Translations under genes and position numbers: made by a program | Notes under the pieces: generated by a model | The model's database searches: none | The model's input: only the letters and a program-made list of their open reading frames with translations | Told to the model about the DNA's origin: nothing | Part shown: piece by piece, positions 45,189-54,021 of the stretch | How the letters are laid out: each line of letters begins with the position of its first letter | Position numbering within the stretch: the stretch's first letter is position 1 | Source of the DNA: CAYUVH01 sp964448135 | GTDB lineage: Bacteria; Verrucomicrobiota; Verrucomicrobiia; Limisphaerales; UBA8199 | Assembly (NCBI GenBank): GCA_964448135.1 | Contig: CAYUVH010000055.1 | Location: 1-64,000, forward strand | Direction: 5' to 3' | Length of the DNA: 64,000 bases

Positions 45189-48100
45189 TTAGCCGCCGCC
45201 GACGCGGGCGGCATCGCGCGTATTCTCGACAAACGCGGCCATGATGGCTTCCTCGCCGGTGAGGCCGGACTGCTGCACTCGCTTGAGGGAGGCCAACACG
45301 CGGGCGTAATCCTTCGGCAGGACCTTCACAAATTTCGGCAAATAATCCTTCCAGGAGGCGAGAATGGTCGCCGCGCGGCGGCTGCCGGTCAAATCCTCGT
45401 GGCGCTCGATCATGCCTTTCAGGAAAGTGATTTCTTCCGCCTCCGTGACTCCGCTCAGCGAAACCATTTCGGGATTGCAGCGGCGGCTGAAGTCGCCTTC
45501 GAGGTCGAGCACGTAGGCCACGCCGCCGGACATGCCCGCGGCGAAATTCCGGCCGGTGCGACCCAGCACGATGACGCGGCCACCGGTCATGTATTCGCAG
45601 CCATGGTCGCCGAGGCCTTCGACGATGGTGTCCACGCCTGAATTGCGGACGCCGAACCGTTCGCCGGCCATGCCGGCGATATAAGCGGTGCCGCTGGTGG
45701 CGCCGTAGAAGGCAGTATTGCCGATGATGGTGTTTTCTTCGGGCGCAAAGGTGGAACCCTTGGGCGGGTAAATCATCAGCTTCGCGCCGGAGAGACCCTT
45801 GCCGAAATAGTCATTGGCGTCGCCTTCGAGTTCGAAGGTGATGCCCTTGGGCATGAACGCGCCGAAGCTTTGTCCGGCCGAACCTTTGAAACGCAGGCGG
45901 ATCGTATCCTCCTGCAATCCCTCGGGGCCAAAGCGCCGGGTGACTTCGCTGCCGAGCATGGTGCCCACCACACGATTCGAATTGCGAATCGGGATGGTGG
46001 CGCGCACCGGTTCCTTGCGCTCCAGGGCCGGTGAGCACAGGCGCAGCAACATCTGGCGGTCCATCGTCTGGTCCAACTCGTGGTTCTGCAGGTCCTGGCA
46101 GAAGCGCTTCACAAAGGGCGAAACTTCCGGTTGGTAGAACACGCTGCTGAAGTCCAGGCCGCGCGCCTTCCAATGCGAGACGGCGGCGGTGGTCTCCAGT
46201 TTGTCGGAGCGGCCGATCATGTTGTTGAGCGACTTGAAGCCGAGTTGAGCCATGAGCTCGCGCACTTCCATGGCGATGAAGCGCATGAAATTCACCACGT
46301 GCTCGGGCTTGCCCATGAAATGCTTGCGCAGGGCCGGGTCCTGGGTCGCCACGCCGACCGGGCAGGTGTTCTTATGGCACACCCGCATGAGAATGCAGCC
46401 CAGCGATACGAGCGGGGCCGTCGCAAAACCAAATTCCTCCGCGCCGAGCAGGGCGGCGACGATCACGTCGCGCCCGGTTTTCAACTGGCCGTCGGTTTCC
46501 ACCGCGATGCGGCCGCGCAGGTTGTTCAGCAGCAGCGTCTGATGCGCTTCCGCCAGGCCGAGTTCCCACGGCACACCTGCGTGCTTGATCGCCGTGAGCG
46601 GCGAAGCGCCGGTGCCTCCGTCGTGCCCGCTGATGAGGACCACGTCCGCGTGGGCCTTGGCCACACCGGCAGCGATGGTGCCGACGCCGACTTCGGCCAC
46701 GAGTTTCACGCTGATGCGCGCTTCGTGATTCGCGTTCTTGAGGTCGTGGATCAACTCCGCGAGATCCTCGATTGAATAAATGTCATGGTGCGGCGGCGGG
46801 GAAATCAATCCGACACCGGGCGTGGAATGACGCGTGCGGGCGATCCACGGATAAACCTTGTGGCCGGGCAACTGACCGCCCTCGCCGGGCTTGGCGCCTT
46901 GGGCCATCTTGATTTGCAGCTCGTGGGCGTTGACGAGGTAGTGGCTCGTTACACCAAAGCGGCCGGAAGCGACCTGCTTGATGGCGCTGTTCTTGGAATC
47001 GCCATTCGGCATTTTGACGTAGCGATCCGGGTCCTCGCCGCCCTCGCCGGTGTTGCTCTTGCCGCCGATGCGATTCATCGCGATGGCGAGCGTTTCGTGG
47101 GCTTCCTTGCTGATGGAACCGTAGCTCATCGCACCGGATTTGAAACGGCGCATGATGACTTCGACTGGCTCGACTTCTTCGATGGGGATGGGCTTGTTTG
47201 CGAGCTTCAGTTCGAAGAGGCCGCGCAGCGTGCAGAGGTTGCGAGATTGCTGGTTGACCGCGTCGGAATAAATCTTGAACGCCGCGAAATCGCTGTCGCG
47301 GACGGCCTGCTGAAGCTTGTGAATGGTCGTGGGATTGAAGAGATGGTATTCGCCATCGCTCCGCCACTGATACTGACCGCCGGGATCGAGGACGTGCGCC
47401 AGCTCCTGCCGTTCGGCGTAGGCCGCGCCGTGCCGGAGCGCGGCTTCACCCGCGATTTCCTCGAGGCCGATGCCCTGGATGCGCGAAGGGGTCCAGGTGA
47501 AATACTTCTCGACGAATTTCGAACTCAGCCCGATGGCTTCAAAAATCTGCGCGCCGCGATAACTCTGGATGGTCGAGATGCCCATCTTCGAAGTCACCTT
47601 GAGCACACCCTTCACGGCGCCCTTGATATAATTCTTGAAGGCCTTCTCGCGGGTCATGTTTTCCAGCAGGCCTTCCTTGATCAGGTCGTCAATGGTGTCG
47701 AACGCCAGATAGGGATTGATGGCGCTGACGCCGTAGCCGATGAGGAGCGCGAAGTGATGCACCTCGCGGGGTTCGCCGGATTCGAGGACCAAGCTCGCGC
47801 GCGTGCGCGTGCCGGAGCGGATCAAATGATGATGCAGGCCGGCCACGGCGAGAAGGGCAGGGATGGGCGCGTGGTCTTTGTCCAGACCGCGATCGCTCAT
47901 AATGAGGATGTTCGCGCCCTTGGTGATCGCCTCATCGGCCTGGCGGCAAAGTTCGCTTAGCGCCTTTTCCAAGCCCGCGCCGCCTTCCGCGACCTTGAAA
48001 ACAATGGGCAGCAGCGCCGACTTGAAACCGCCCCGATCCGCATGGCGAATCTGGTCCAGTTCTTCGTTCGGGAGGATGGGGGTTTCGAATTTCAGGAACC

Positions 48101-49826
48101 GGCAGCTTTCCGGCGTCGGTTCCAGCAAATTGCCTTCGGCCCCCAGCGCGGTTTCGGTGGAGGTGATGATGGCCTCGCGCAGATAATCAATGGGCGGATT
48201 CGTGACCTGCGCAAAGAGCTGCTTGAAATAATTATAGAGGAGCTGCGGCTTGTTCGAGAGCACGGCGAGCGGAGTATCGGTGCCCATCGAGCCCAGCGGT
48301 TCGACACCGTCATTCGCCATCGGCATCAGGATGAGACGTTCGTCCTCGAACGTATAACCGAACACGCGCTGCTGGCGGACCAGGCTGTTTTTGTCCGGCG
48401 CGGGCGTGGCGGGCGCTTCCGGCCAGTCGTCCACGCGGGCGACGTGCTGGTTGAGCCAGGTGCGATACGGCTTTTGCGTGGCGATCTCCTGCTTGATCTC
48501 TTCGTCCGCGACAATGCGGCCCTGCTCGGTATCCACGAGCAACATGCGGCCGGGTTGGAGCCGACCCTTTGATTGAATGCGTTCGGCCGGAAATTCCAAA
48601 ACGCCAACTTCGGACGCGAGCACCAGGGTGTCGTCCTTCGTGACGTAGTAACGCGACGGGCGCAGGCCGTTGCGATCGAGCACGGCGCCGATACGGGTGC
48701 CGTCGGTGAACGAAATCGAGGCCGGACCGTCCCACGGTTCCATCAGGAAACGATGGAATTCGTAGAAAGCCTTCTTCTCGTCGCTCATGTTCTCGTGATG
48801 CTGCCACGGCTCGGGAATCATCATCATCATCGCGTGCGGCAGGCTGCGGCCGCTGAGCACGAGCATTTCGAGGCAGTTATCGAACATGGCGGAGTCGCTG
48901 CCGTCGGGACAGATCACGGGGAGGACTTTTTTGAGATCGTCACCGAACTTCGCCGATTTGAACAAAGCCTGGCGGGCATGGACCCAGTTCGCGTTTCCGC
49001 GCAGCGTATTGATTTCGCCGTTATGCGCGATGTAGCGGTAGGGATGGGCGCGGTCCCAGCTTGGGAAGGTGTTTGTGCTGAAGCGGGAGTGGACCAGTGC
49101 CAGCGCGCTCTGCATCAACGGATCATCGAGTTCCGGAAAATAGGGGCCGACCTGTTCGGCCATGAGCATGCCCTTATAGACAAGCGTGCGAGCGGAAAGG
49201 CTCGGCACATAAAACCATTTGCCGAATTCCCGCTTCCCGTAACGAATCGAGTTCTCCGCGCGACGGCGGATCACGAACAGCTTGCGTTCGAATTCCAGCT
49301 CATCGGTGATCTTCGGATTCCGCCCGATGAACAACTGCCGCATGTAAGGCTGTCCCAACTTTGCGGTTTCGCCGAGATTGCCATCATTGGTCGGCACATC
49401 CCGCCAACCGAGAAAGGTCTGGCCCTCCTCGGCGATGATGCGCTGGACTTCGGCTTCGCACTGCTGCCGTTCTTCGCGATTCGGCGGCAGGAAGACAATC
49501 CCCGCGCCGTATTGCTTCTCGCCCGGCAATTTGATGCGCGCTTCGTCGCAGGCCTGTTGCAGGAACAGGTGCGGCATCTGCATGAGGATGCCCGCGCCGT
49601 CGCCGGTGTTGTTCTCGCAGCCGCAGGCGCCGCGATGACGGAGATTGATGAGGATGGTGAGGGCGTCGCGGACGATCGAGTGCGATTTGCGGCCTTTGAC
49701 ATTTACGACAAAACCGACGCCGCAGGAGTCGTGCTCGAACTGCGGATCATAAAGGCCCTGCTTGGGCGGGGGACCATGCCGATGGACCAATCCGCCCTTG
49801 CTGTTGCTGCTCGAATCTTCTGTCAT
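45189..49826 (-). CDS. gltB: Glutamate synthase large subunit
   Basis: 1545 residues. The N-terminal class II glutamine amidotransferase domain has the catalytic Cys35 in H-D-S-C-G-V-G-F, exposed after propeptide removal. Next come the central domain, the FMN-binding synthase TIM barrel (G-H-D-G-G-T-G-A-S-P, V-E-T-D-G-Q-L-K-T-G-R-D) with the [3Fe-4S] ligands C-H-K-N-T-C-P-V-G, and a C-terminal GXGXG beta-helix (G-D-H-G-C-E-Y-M-T-G-G). It transfers ammonia from glutamine to 2-oxoglutarate. All key segments are intact and the length matches the family. It heads the gltB-gltD operon. No PII or amt gene is nearby in the window. Confidence 0.97.
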   Translation of the reverse strand: MTEDSSSNSKGGLVHRHGPPPKQGLYDPQFEHDSCGVGFVVNVKGRKSHSIVRDALTILINLRHRGACGCENNTGDGAGILMQMPHLFLQQACDEARIKLPGEKQYGAGIVFLPPNREERQQCEAEVQRIIAEEGQTFLGWRDVPTNDGNLGETAKLGQPYMRQLFIGRNPKITDELEFERKLFVIRRRAENSIRYGKREFGKWFYVPSLSARTLVYKGMLMAEQVGPYFPELDDPLMQSALALVHSRFSTNTFPSWDRAHPYRYIAHNGEINTLRGNANWVHARQALFKSAKFGDDLKKVLPVICPDGSDSAMFDNCLEMLVLSGRSLPHAMMMMIPEPWQHHENMSDEKKAFYEFHRFLMEPWDGPASISFTDGTRIGAVLDRNGLRPSRYYVTKDDTLVLASEVGVLEFPAERIQSKGRLQPGRMLLVDTEQGRIVADEEIKQEIATQKPYRTWLNQHVARVDDWPEAPATPAPDKNSLVRQQRVFGYTFEDERLILMPMANDGVEPLGSMGTDTPLAVLSNKPQLLYNYFKQLFAQVTNPPIDYLREAIITSTETALGAEGNLLEPTPESCRFLKFETPILPNEELDQIRHADRGGFKSALLPIVFKVAEGGAGLEKALSELCRQADEAITKGANILIMSDRGLDKDHAPIPALLAVAGLHHHLIRSGTRTRASLVLESGEPREVHHFALLIGYGVSAINPYLAFDTIDDLIKEGLLENMTREKAFKNYIKGAVKGVLKVTSKMGISTIQSYRGAQIFEAIGLSSKFVEKYFTWTPSRIQGIGLEEIAGEAALRHGAAYAERQELAHVLDPGGQYQWRSDGEYHLFNPTTIHKLQQAVRDSDFAAFKIYSDAVNQQSRNLCTLRGLFELKLANKPIPIEEVEPVEVIMRRFKSGAMSYGSISKEAHETLAIAMNRIGGKSNTGEGGEDPDRYVKMPNGDSKNSAIKQVASGRFGVTSHYLVNAHELQIKMAQGAKPGEGGQLPGHKVYPWIARTRHSTPGVGLISPPPHHDIYSIEDLAELIHDLKNANHEARISVKLVAEVGVGTIAAGVAKAHADVVLISGHDGGTGASPLTAIKHAGVPWELGLAEAHQTLLLNNLRGRIAVETDGQLKTGRDVIVAALLGAEEFGFATAPLVSLGCILMRVCHKNTCPVGVATQDPALRKHFMGKPEHVVNFMRFIAMEVRELMAQLGFKSLNNMIGRSDKLETTAAVSHWKARGLDFSSVFYQPEVSPFVKRFCQDLQNHELDQTMDRQMLLRLCSPALERKEPVRATIPIRNSNRVVGTMLGSEVTRRFGPEGLQEDTIRLRFKGSAGQSFGAFMPKGITFELEGDANDYFGKGLSGAKLMIYPPKGSTFAPEENTIIGNTAFYGATSGTAYIAGMAGERFGVRNSGVDTIVEGLGDHGCEYMTGGRVIVLGRTGRNFAAGMSGGVAYVLDLEGDFSRRCNPEMVSLSGVTEAEEITFLKGMIERHEDLTGSRRAATILASWKDYLPKFVKVLPKDYARVLASLKRVQQSGLTGEEAIMAAFVENTRDAARVGGG

Positions 49827-50000
49827 GTGTTGTGAGACTTGCTGGCTGCCCGACGTCTCGGTAAACAGGTGCTCCCTTGCCCGATGGCTGACTACACCTC
49901 CACCGCGGCCTGCACCTTAAATTCCTTCATTCTTGGCACAGGAAGTCACCGGATGCAATGAATGATTTTGGAAGATTGCGTGACTGAAGGCCAAAGCGAC

Positions 50001-51470
50001 TCACTCTTTCCCGCTTAAAGCATCGTCGAGTTTCCGCCAAAGGATTTCAGGATCTTCCAACCCGACGGAAAGGCGGATCAGCCAGCGCGAGACACCGCAG
50101 GATTCGGCCCAATCCAATTCCGTGTAGTGCGCGAGCAAAGTGAAGGGGCACGCGAGGCTGAATACGGTCCCCAGGCTCGGTCCCTTGCAGAGCTGCAACC
50201 GGTCGTAAACGGCCGGCGAGGTGTTCGCGGCATGGCGCGGAACGAAGGAGAGCAGGGCGCCCCAACCACCACCCGGACGGCGCAGCGCTTCGTAAGCCTC
50301 GGCGCAGTCCCATTTTGGATACCAGACGCGTTCCACCGCCGGATGCGCGCGCAGTCGCCCGGCGAGCAGCAAGCCGGCGTGGTTGTGCTGCTTCATGCGC
50401 TCAGGGAAAGTGCGGGCGTTGCGCTCGAGAATCGCGACGTCTTCGTGCCACAGGAGTTCCTCGTGCCGCGCGCGGGCCTCCTGTTTGAGTTGTTGGTAGT
50501 AAGGAGAACGTGGATTGAAAATCAACGCGCCGCCCATGACATCGCCGGTGCCGGCGATGAACTTTGTCAGGCTGGTCGCAATAACGTCCGCGAACTGGCG
50601 TAGGTCCACGTTGAATGGCGTCGCCACAACTTCGTCCACCACCAGCGGGATTCCATGTTTGCGCAGCAGGGGGCTGATGCGCCGCAGATCGGCTGAGCCC
50701 AGCAAGGGGTTGCCCGGGATTTCGCAGAACGCGGCGGCCAGTGGCTGTTTCTGAATCAGCGCGGCTAGGTCAGCTTCCAAGGTCGCCAAGTTATGCAGGA
50801 GGATGCCGCCGGGGCCGAATTTCTCCTGGAGCTTCAAGGTGTCCACATAGGGGAAACCCATCTGCACCGAAGGCTTGCCCGGGCTGCGCGCGTTGGCCGC
50901 TTGGAGTGCGGCGTGGACGGCGGTCATGCCTGCTGGTTGGAGAAGGATGTCGTCCTCCGCGCAGTCGTAAAAGTCCGCCAACGTCCGACGCAGTGATGGT
51001 CGGAGCGCCGGGTCTTCTTTTTCGGCGGTGCGGCGTCCCAGCAATGTTTCCGCGTGGCGGCTGCAAATCACTTTGCCTGTGTGCTGCCAGTAAGCCTTCA
51101 GCGCCGGCTCGCCCTTGGCGGAGGTGCGGACGTAATGCACGCCTGATTTGCTACCGGCTTCAGCGGCTTCGCCGGACGATTGTTTAACGAAGGCGGCGCA
51201 GTCGGCTGCCACGCCGGCGGAAGGAAGCGGAAGACAATGCGGGCCGGCGCCGAGTTGGCCGGCCAATTCGCGCACCAGCGGATGGACCAGAAAACGCGGG
51301 TAGCCGGTCTGGAGTTTTTCGATGACCTCGGGCTTCTTTTCCTCGTAGCCACAGACATCTTCCCAGCGCGGCATGGCCACGGAGATGGCATGAATGGAAT
51401 CCGGCAGGGGACGGCCCAAATCTTCGGGCCGCCACGGCGGGTCGGTGAGCATATCGCGCATCGGGCGCAT
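50001..51470 (-). CDS. PLP-dependent cystathionine gamma-synthase-like enzyme (fungal-type, long N-terminal region)
   Basis: 489 residues. The C-terminal 350 residues are a Cys/Met-metabolism PLP fold with the likely PLP Lys303 in T-S-L-T-K-F-I-A-G-T-G-D, Asp279 in L-V-V-D-E, and G-P-S-L-G near the C-terminal domain. Residues 20-70 (P-L-P-D-S-I-H-A-I-S-V-A-M-P, G-Y-E-E-K, G-Y-P-R-F) match the extension seen in fungal cystathionine gamma-synthases and a minority of bacterial ones. The usual reaction is gamma-replacement on an activated homoserine with cysteine, in methionine synthesis. Methionine gamma-lyase or a related activity cannot be excluded. The Rrf2 regulator lies directly upstream on the same strand, 85 bases away. 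Confidence 0.85.
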   Translation of the reverse strand: MRPMRDMLTDPPWRPEDLGRPLPDSIHAISVAMPRWEDVCGYEEKKPEVIEKLQTGYPRFLVHPLVRELAGQLGAGPHCLPLPSAGVAADCAAFVKQSSGEAAEAGSKSGVHYVRTSAKGEPALKAYWQHTGKVICSRHAETLLGRRTAEKEDPALRPSLRRTLADFYDCAEDDILLQPAGMTAVHAALQAANARSPGKPSVQMGFPYVDTLKLQEKFGPGGILLHNLATLEADLAALIQKQPLAAAFCEIPGNPLLGSADLRRISPLLRKHGIPLVVDEVVATPFNVDLRQFADVIATSLTKFIAGTGDVMGGALIFNPRSPYYQQLKQEARARHEELLWHEDVAILERNARTFPERMKQHNHAGLLLAGRLRAHPAVERVWYPKWDCAEAYEALRRPGGGWGALLSFVPRHAANTSPAVYDRLQLCKGPSLGTVFSLACPFTLLAHYTELDWAESCGVSRWLIRLSVGLEDPEILWRKLDDALSGKE

Positions 51471-51555
51471 AAATTAGTAGGATGCGAGGCTGAAATCCAA
51501 TTGAATGCGAAGACGGCTTTTCGACCGGGGACTCAGCCGCTTTTGCCGGCCGGGG

Positions 51556-52017
51556 TCAGATCACGAAGTCGAACGGATTGAGCGGGGAGACCTGAAGGCG
51601 GCGGGAGCGTTCACAGATGTCGGCCACGGTCGTCTCCTCGGCGATCTTGACGATGGCGTCGCGGATTTCCTTCATCACGCTGCGGATGGCGCAACGGGAT
51701 TCATCGGGGCAGGAACACTTTTCGTAAAACTTCTCGCTCACGCAACTGATCGGGGCGAGCGCGCCCTGGATGTGGCGGACGATGACGGCGAGACTGATTT
51801 CCTCCGGTGGCTTGGCCAGGCGGTAACCGCCCGCGACCCCGCGACGGCTTTGGACGACCCCGGCCTTCTTGAGATCGTTGAGGATCTGTTCGAGGAACCG
51901 CTTGGGAATGTTCTGTTGCCTGGAGATGGTCTGTATCCTCACGACGGGCTGCTCGTAATTGAGTCCAAGGACCAGCAGCGCACGCAAGGCATACTCTCCG
52001 CGCAGCGACAATTTCAC
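51556..52017 (-). CDS. Rrf2 family transcriptional regulator with cysteine cluster
   Basis: 153 residues. The winged helix-turn-helix opens M-K-L-S-L-R-G-E-Y-A-L-R-A-L and has the recognition region I-P-K-R-F-L-E-Q-I-L-N-D-L-K-K-A-G, then R-G-V-A-G-G-Y-R-L-A, all standard for Rrf2. The ligand loop has C92, C101, C103 and C109, which resembles the Fe-S site of IscR and NsrR but with four cysteines. So it probably senses iron-sulfur status, nitric oxide or redox stress. It is followed by the cystathionine gamma-synthase-like gene, so control of sulfur amino-acid metabolism (as for CymR) is a reasonable guess. Confidence 0.92.
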   Translation of the reverse strand: MKLSLRGEYALRALLVLGLNYEQPVVRIQTISRQQNIPKRFLEQILNDLKKAGVVQSRRGVAGGYRLAKPPEEISLAVIVRHIQGALAPISCVSEKFYEKCSCPDESRCAIRSVMKEIRDAIVKIAEETTVADICERSRRLQVSPLNPFDFVI

Positions 52018-52091
52018 TTAGTCAGTGTAGGCTCTGCGGGGGCGAATGCAATGTCCGAACTTGGCCTTGCCAGCAGGCGGTGCGGGGTCTA

Positions 52092-52178
52092 AAAAGCTCC
52101 AAGGTCCAAGCATCAAGCTCCAGAGAAACTTCAAACTCCAAATGTCAAACTTCAGGGAACTTTCAAAATTCAAATTGT
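52092..52178. repeat. Dispersed repeat built of AAACTTCAAACTCCAAA-type units
   Basis: Run of short related words (AGCTCCAAGGTCCAAGC, ATCAAGCTCCAGAGAAACTT, AAACTCCAAATGTCAAAC, AACTTTCAAAATTCAAA). It overlaps the 5' end of the lipoprotein gene starting at 52142, supplying its first dozen codons. Confidence 0.5.
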
Positions 52179-52540
52179 GGGCGATCACGTTGTGCGCTGC
52201 GCTGATATTGATTGCGGCTGTTGGATGCTCGCGGTCGGAGTCGCTGGTGGGGGAATGGCGCAGTGAGGCGCAGGGAGCGCGCTTGACGGTGGAGTTTCGG
52301 CGGGACGGCCAGTTTGCAGTGAAGGCCACCGTCCCGGCGTCAACGAATGAGGCGATGATCACCTTCAAGGGCACGTATTCGGTGGTGAGTTCAAACAAGG
52401 TTACTTTGAACCTGGCGGTCGGGACGGACACCAATACGCTACCGCTGATCGTTCATTACGCGTTGAGCGGCGATGAATTGCAGTTGCAGCAATTCGGCAG
52501 CCCGGAAGAGAAAGTAATGAAGTACCTGCGGGTGAAATAG
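52142..52540 (+). CDS. Small lipoprotein of unknown function
   Basis: 132 residues from ATG 52142, which gives a short basic n-region and signal with lipobox A-A-V-G-C, Cys29. An upstream frame extension to 52046 adds repeat-derived residues only. The mature part is a small beta domain (L-V-G-E-W-R-S, V-E-F-R-R-D-G-Q-F, T-F-K-G-T-Y-S-V, L-S-G-D-E-L), the pattern of lipocalin-like or TIGR03066-like domains. The role is unknown. It is convergent with the next lipoprotein gene and divergent from the Rrf2 gene. Confidence 0.7.
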   Translation: MSNFRELSKFKLWAITLCAALILIAAVGCSRSESLVGEWRSEAQGARLTVEFRRDGQFAVKATVPASTNEAMITFKGTYSVVSSNKVTLNLAVGTDTNTLPLIVHYALSGDELQLQQFGSPEEKVMKYLRVK

Positions 52541-52551
52541 CGGGTAAGCGG

Positions 52552-53028
52552 TTATTCGCCCAACTGCTGCTTGATGTCCTTGAGCAGATCTTCGTAGGGC
52601 CACTTGCGGAGGGAACGGACCGGATACTTTTCCTGAAAGACCGGATCGCTGGCGTCCTCGATCATGGCGGCGCGGCAACTCAGGACGGCCTGGTCGGGGG
52701 GCAGCAATTCCAATTGGAGATCGACGCGGATGGTGACCTTTTCATTAAACATGGCGCTGCCATAGGCTAGGTTGTTCATGCGGCTGCCGGGGCGTTCGAA
52801 CCGGAACGTGGTGGGCGTCATGGGACCGCCCTCGAAATAGTGCGTGTTGAAAACTTCCTGAATGGCGGCGGTGATCTGGGGCAGGCTGCGATTGGTGATG
52901 GTGACGGAGGCCAGGCCGTTGGCGGGCGGGCTGGTAAATGACTGGCAGCCGGCGACGAGCAGCAGGGCGGCAGCGAGGGCCAGGAGGGGCGTGAAATGGT
53001 GAAAGGAGAAACGAGGATTCGATTTCAT
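52552..53028 (-). CDS. Small lipoprotein of unknown function
   Basis: 158 residues from ATG 53028. An earlier in-frame start would have to translate the hairpin at 53034-53062 and is unlikely. Lipobox L-V-A-G-C with Cys28. The mature domain has strands A-S-V-T-I-T-N-R-S-L, F-R-F-E-R-P-G-S-R, V-T-I-R-V-D-L-Q-L-E-L and a helical C-terminus rich in charged residues. No family recognised. It lies downstream of the beta-barrel gene and could share its transcript if the hairpin between them is leaky. Confidence 0.7.
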   Translation of the reverse strand: MKSNPRFSFHHFTPLLALAAALLLVAGCQSFTSPPANGLASVTITNRSLPQITAAIQEVFNTHYFEGGPMTPTTFRFERPGSRMNNLAYGSAMFNEKVTIRVDLQLELLPPDQAVLSCRAAMIEDASDPVFQEKYPVRSLRKWPYEDLLKDIKQQLGE

Positions 53029-53033
53029 AAGTT

Positions 53034-53062
53034 GCGGCGCCCGATGATTAATCGGGCGCCGC
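53034..53062 (-). terminator. Perfect 12-bp inverted repeat between the beta-barrel and lipoprotein genes
   Basis: GCGGCGCCCGAT (53034-53045), 5-base loop, ATCGGGCGCCGC (53051-53062). It is very stable, with no T-run on the minus-strand downstream side, so it may be a transcript-end or attenuator hairpin and not a classical terminator. It starts 6 bases upstream of the lipoprotein ATG and lies 33 bases past the beta-barrel stop. Confidence 0.55.
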
Positions 53063-53095
53063 AGTGTGCGCAAGCCGCGCATCAAAGATCAAGAA

Positions 53096-53857
53096 TCAGA
53101 AGCGGACGCCAATGCCGAGCTCGAAGCCCTGGGCCATCACATCGTATTTGAAGTGAGAGAGGCCGCTGCCGGTTTCGTAGTTGGTGTAAAGCCAGCGGTA
53201 ACCGGCGAACACGCCGACGTGCTTGCAGAACTGCCAGTTGAGCAGCGGCTCGAGCTGCCAGCTGATGTCCGAACCCGCCTGGAAGCCGCCGACGTCACCG
53301 CGCAGGGAGAAGCTGAGCGTTTTGTAAATCGGCACCGTGATCCAGCCGCCCACCACCGCGTCCGTCCACTGTTCAGTGCTCGAAGCGGAGCGAAAGTTGC
53401 CGAGCGGACCGTGACCGCTGATTTCAGCGCCGAGATTGTTGTAGCGCGCACCGGCATAGCCCATGAGGTATTTGCAGAAGGTGTATTCGAGCTGCGGCTG
53501 GACCATCCATTGGTCCACATCGGCGCTGAAGCCACCTTTGTCGCCCCCCAATCTCATGTAAATGACATCGGTAGAGATGGACAAGGGGCCCCAGCCGACG
53601 CGCGCGCGGCCCATGGCGCCGAACTGCAGGTGATCAAGGATGTCATGGAAGCTGGGATCGATATTGGCCGTGACCGGTCCAACGCCGACCTGCCCGGACA
53701 TGCCGGCGCCCAAGCCGTAGAGCTGGACTTCGCCGAACCACTTGCTGGGAGTACTGTCCTCGACCTTGAGTGGTTCCTGGGCGCGAGTCGTAAAGGCAGC
53801 GCCAGCGGTGAGGATTGCGCCCAAGCCGAGGGCCGTCAGGTTACGAATGAGTTTCAT
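53096..53857 (-). CDS. Outer-membrane beta-barrel protein
   Basis: 253 residues from ATG 53857 (MKLIRN). Upstream codons in this frame run antisense or out of frame over the neighbouring gene and are rejected. Signal peptide to T-R-A-Q. The mature part alternates polar and hydrophobic residues in about ten strands with aromatic girdles (W-M-V-Q-P-Q-L-E-Y-T-F, L-E-P-L-L-N-W-Q-F, G-V-F-A-G-Y-R-W-L-Y-T-N-Y). It ends G-F-E-L-G-I-G-V-R-F, with terminal Phe as in outer-membrane proteins. Function unknown; the DUF1254/DUF1214 gene lies upstream on the same strand. Confidence 0.82.
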   Translation of the reverse strand: MKLIRNLTALGLGAILTAGAAFTTRAQEPLKVEDSTPSKWFGEVQLYGLGAGMSGQVGVGPVTANIDPSFHDILDHLQFGAMGRARVGWGPLSISTDVIYMRLGGDKGGFSADVDQWMVQPQLEYTFCKYLMGYAGARYNNLGAEISGHGPLGNFRSASSTEQWTDAVVGGWITVPIYKTLSFSLRGDVGGFQAGSDISWQLEPLLNWQFCKHVGVFAGYRWLYTNYETGSGLSHFKYDVMAQGFELGIGVRF

Positions 53858-54021
53858 AAGGGATTTGGTTGGTTTCAGGATTAGATTGAAAATGCCGGGT
53901 GAGGGAATGGTAGCGTGTTGATTGTGAAAATTGCAATCCTCGCGAAGACGGAGAAAGGCACTGTGGCCGGTATGATGCTTCTTTGGTGCCCCAATTTTTC
54001 CCCGGCATGATTTTACATGTG

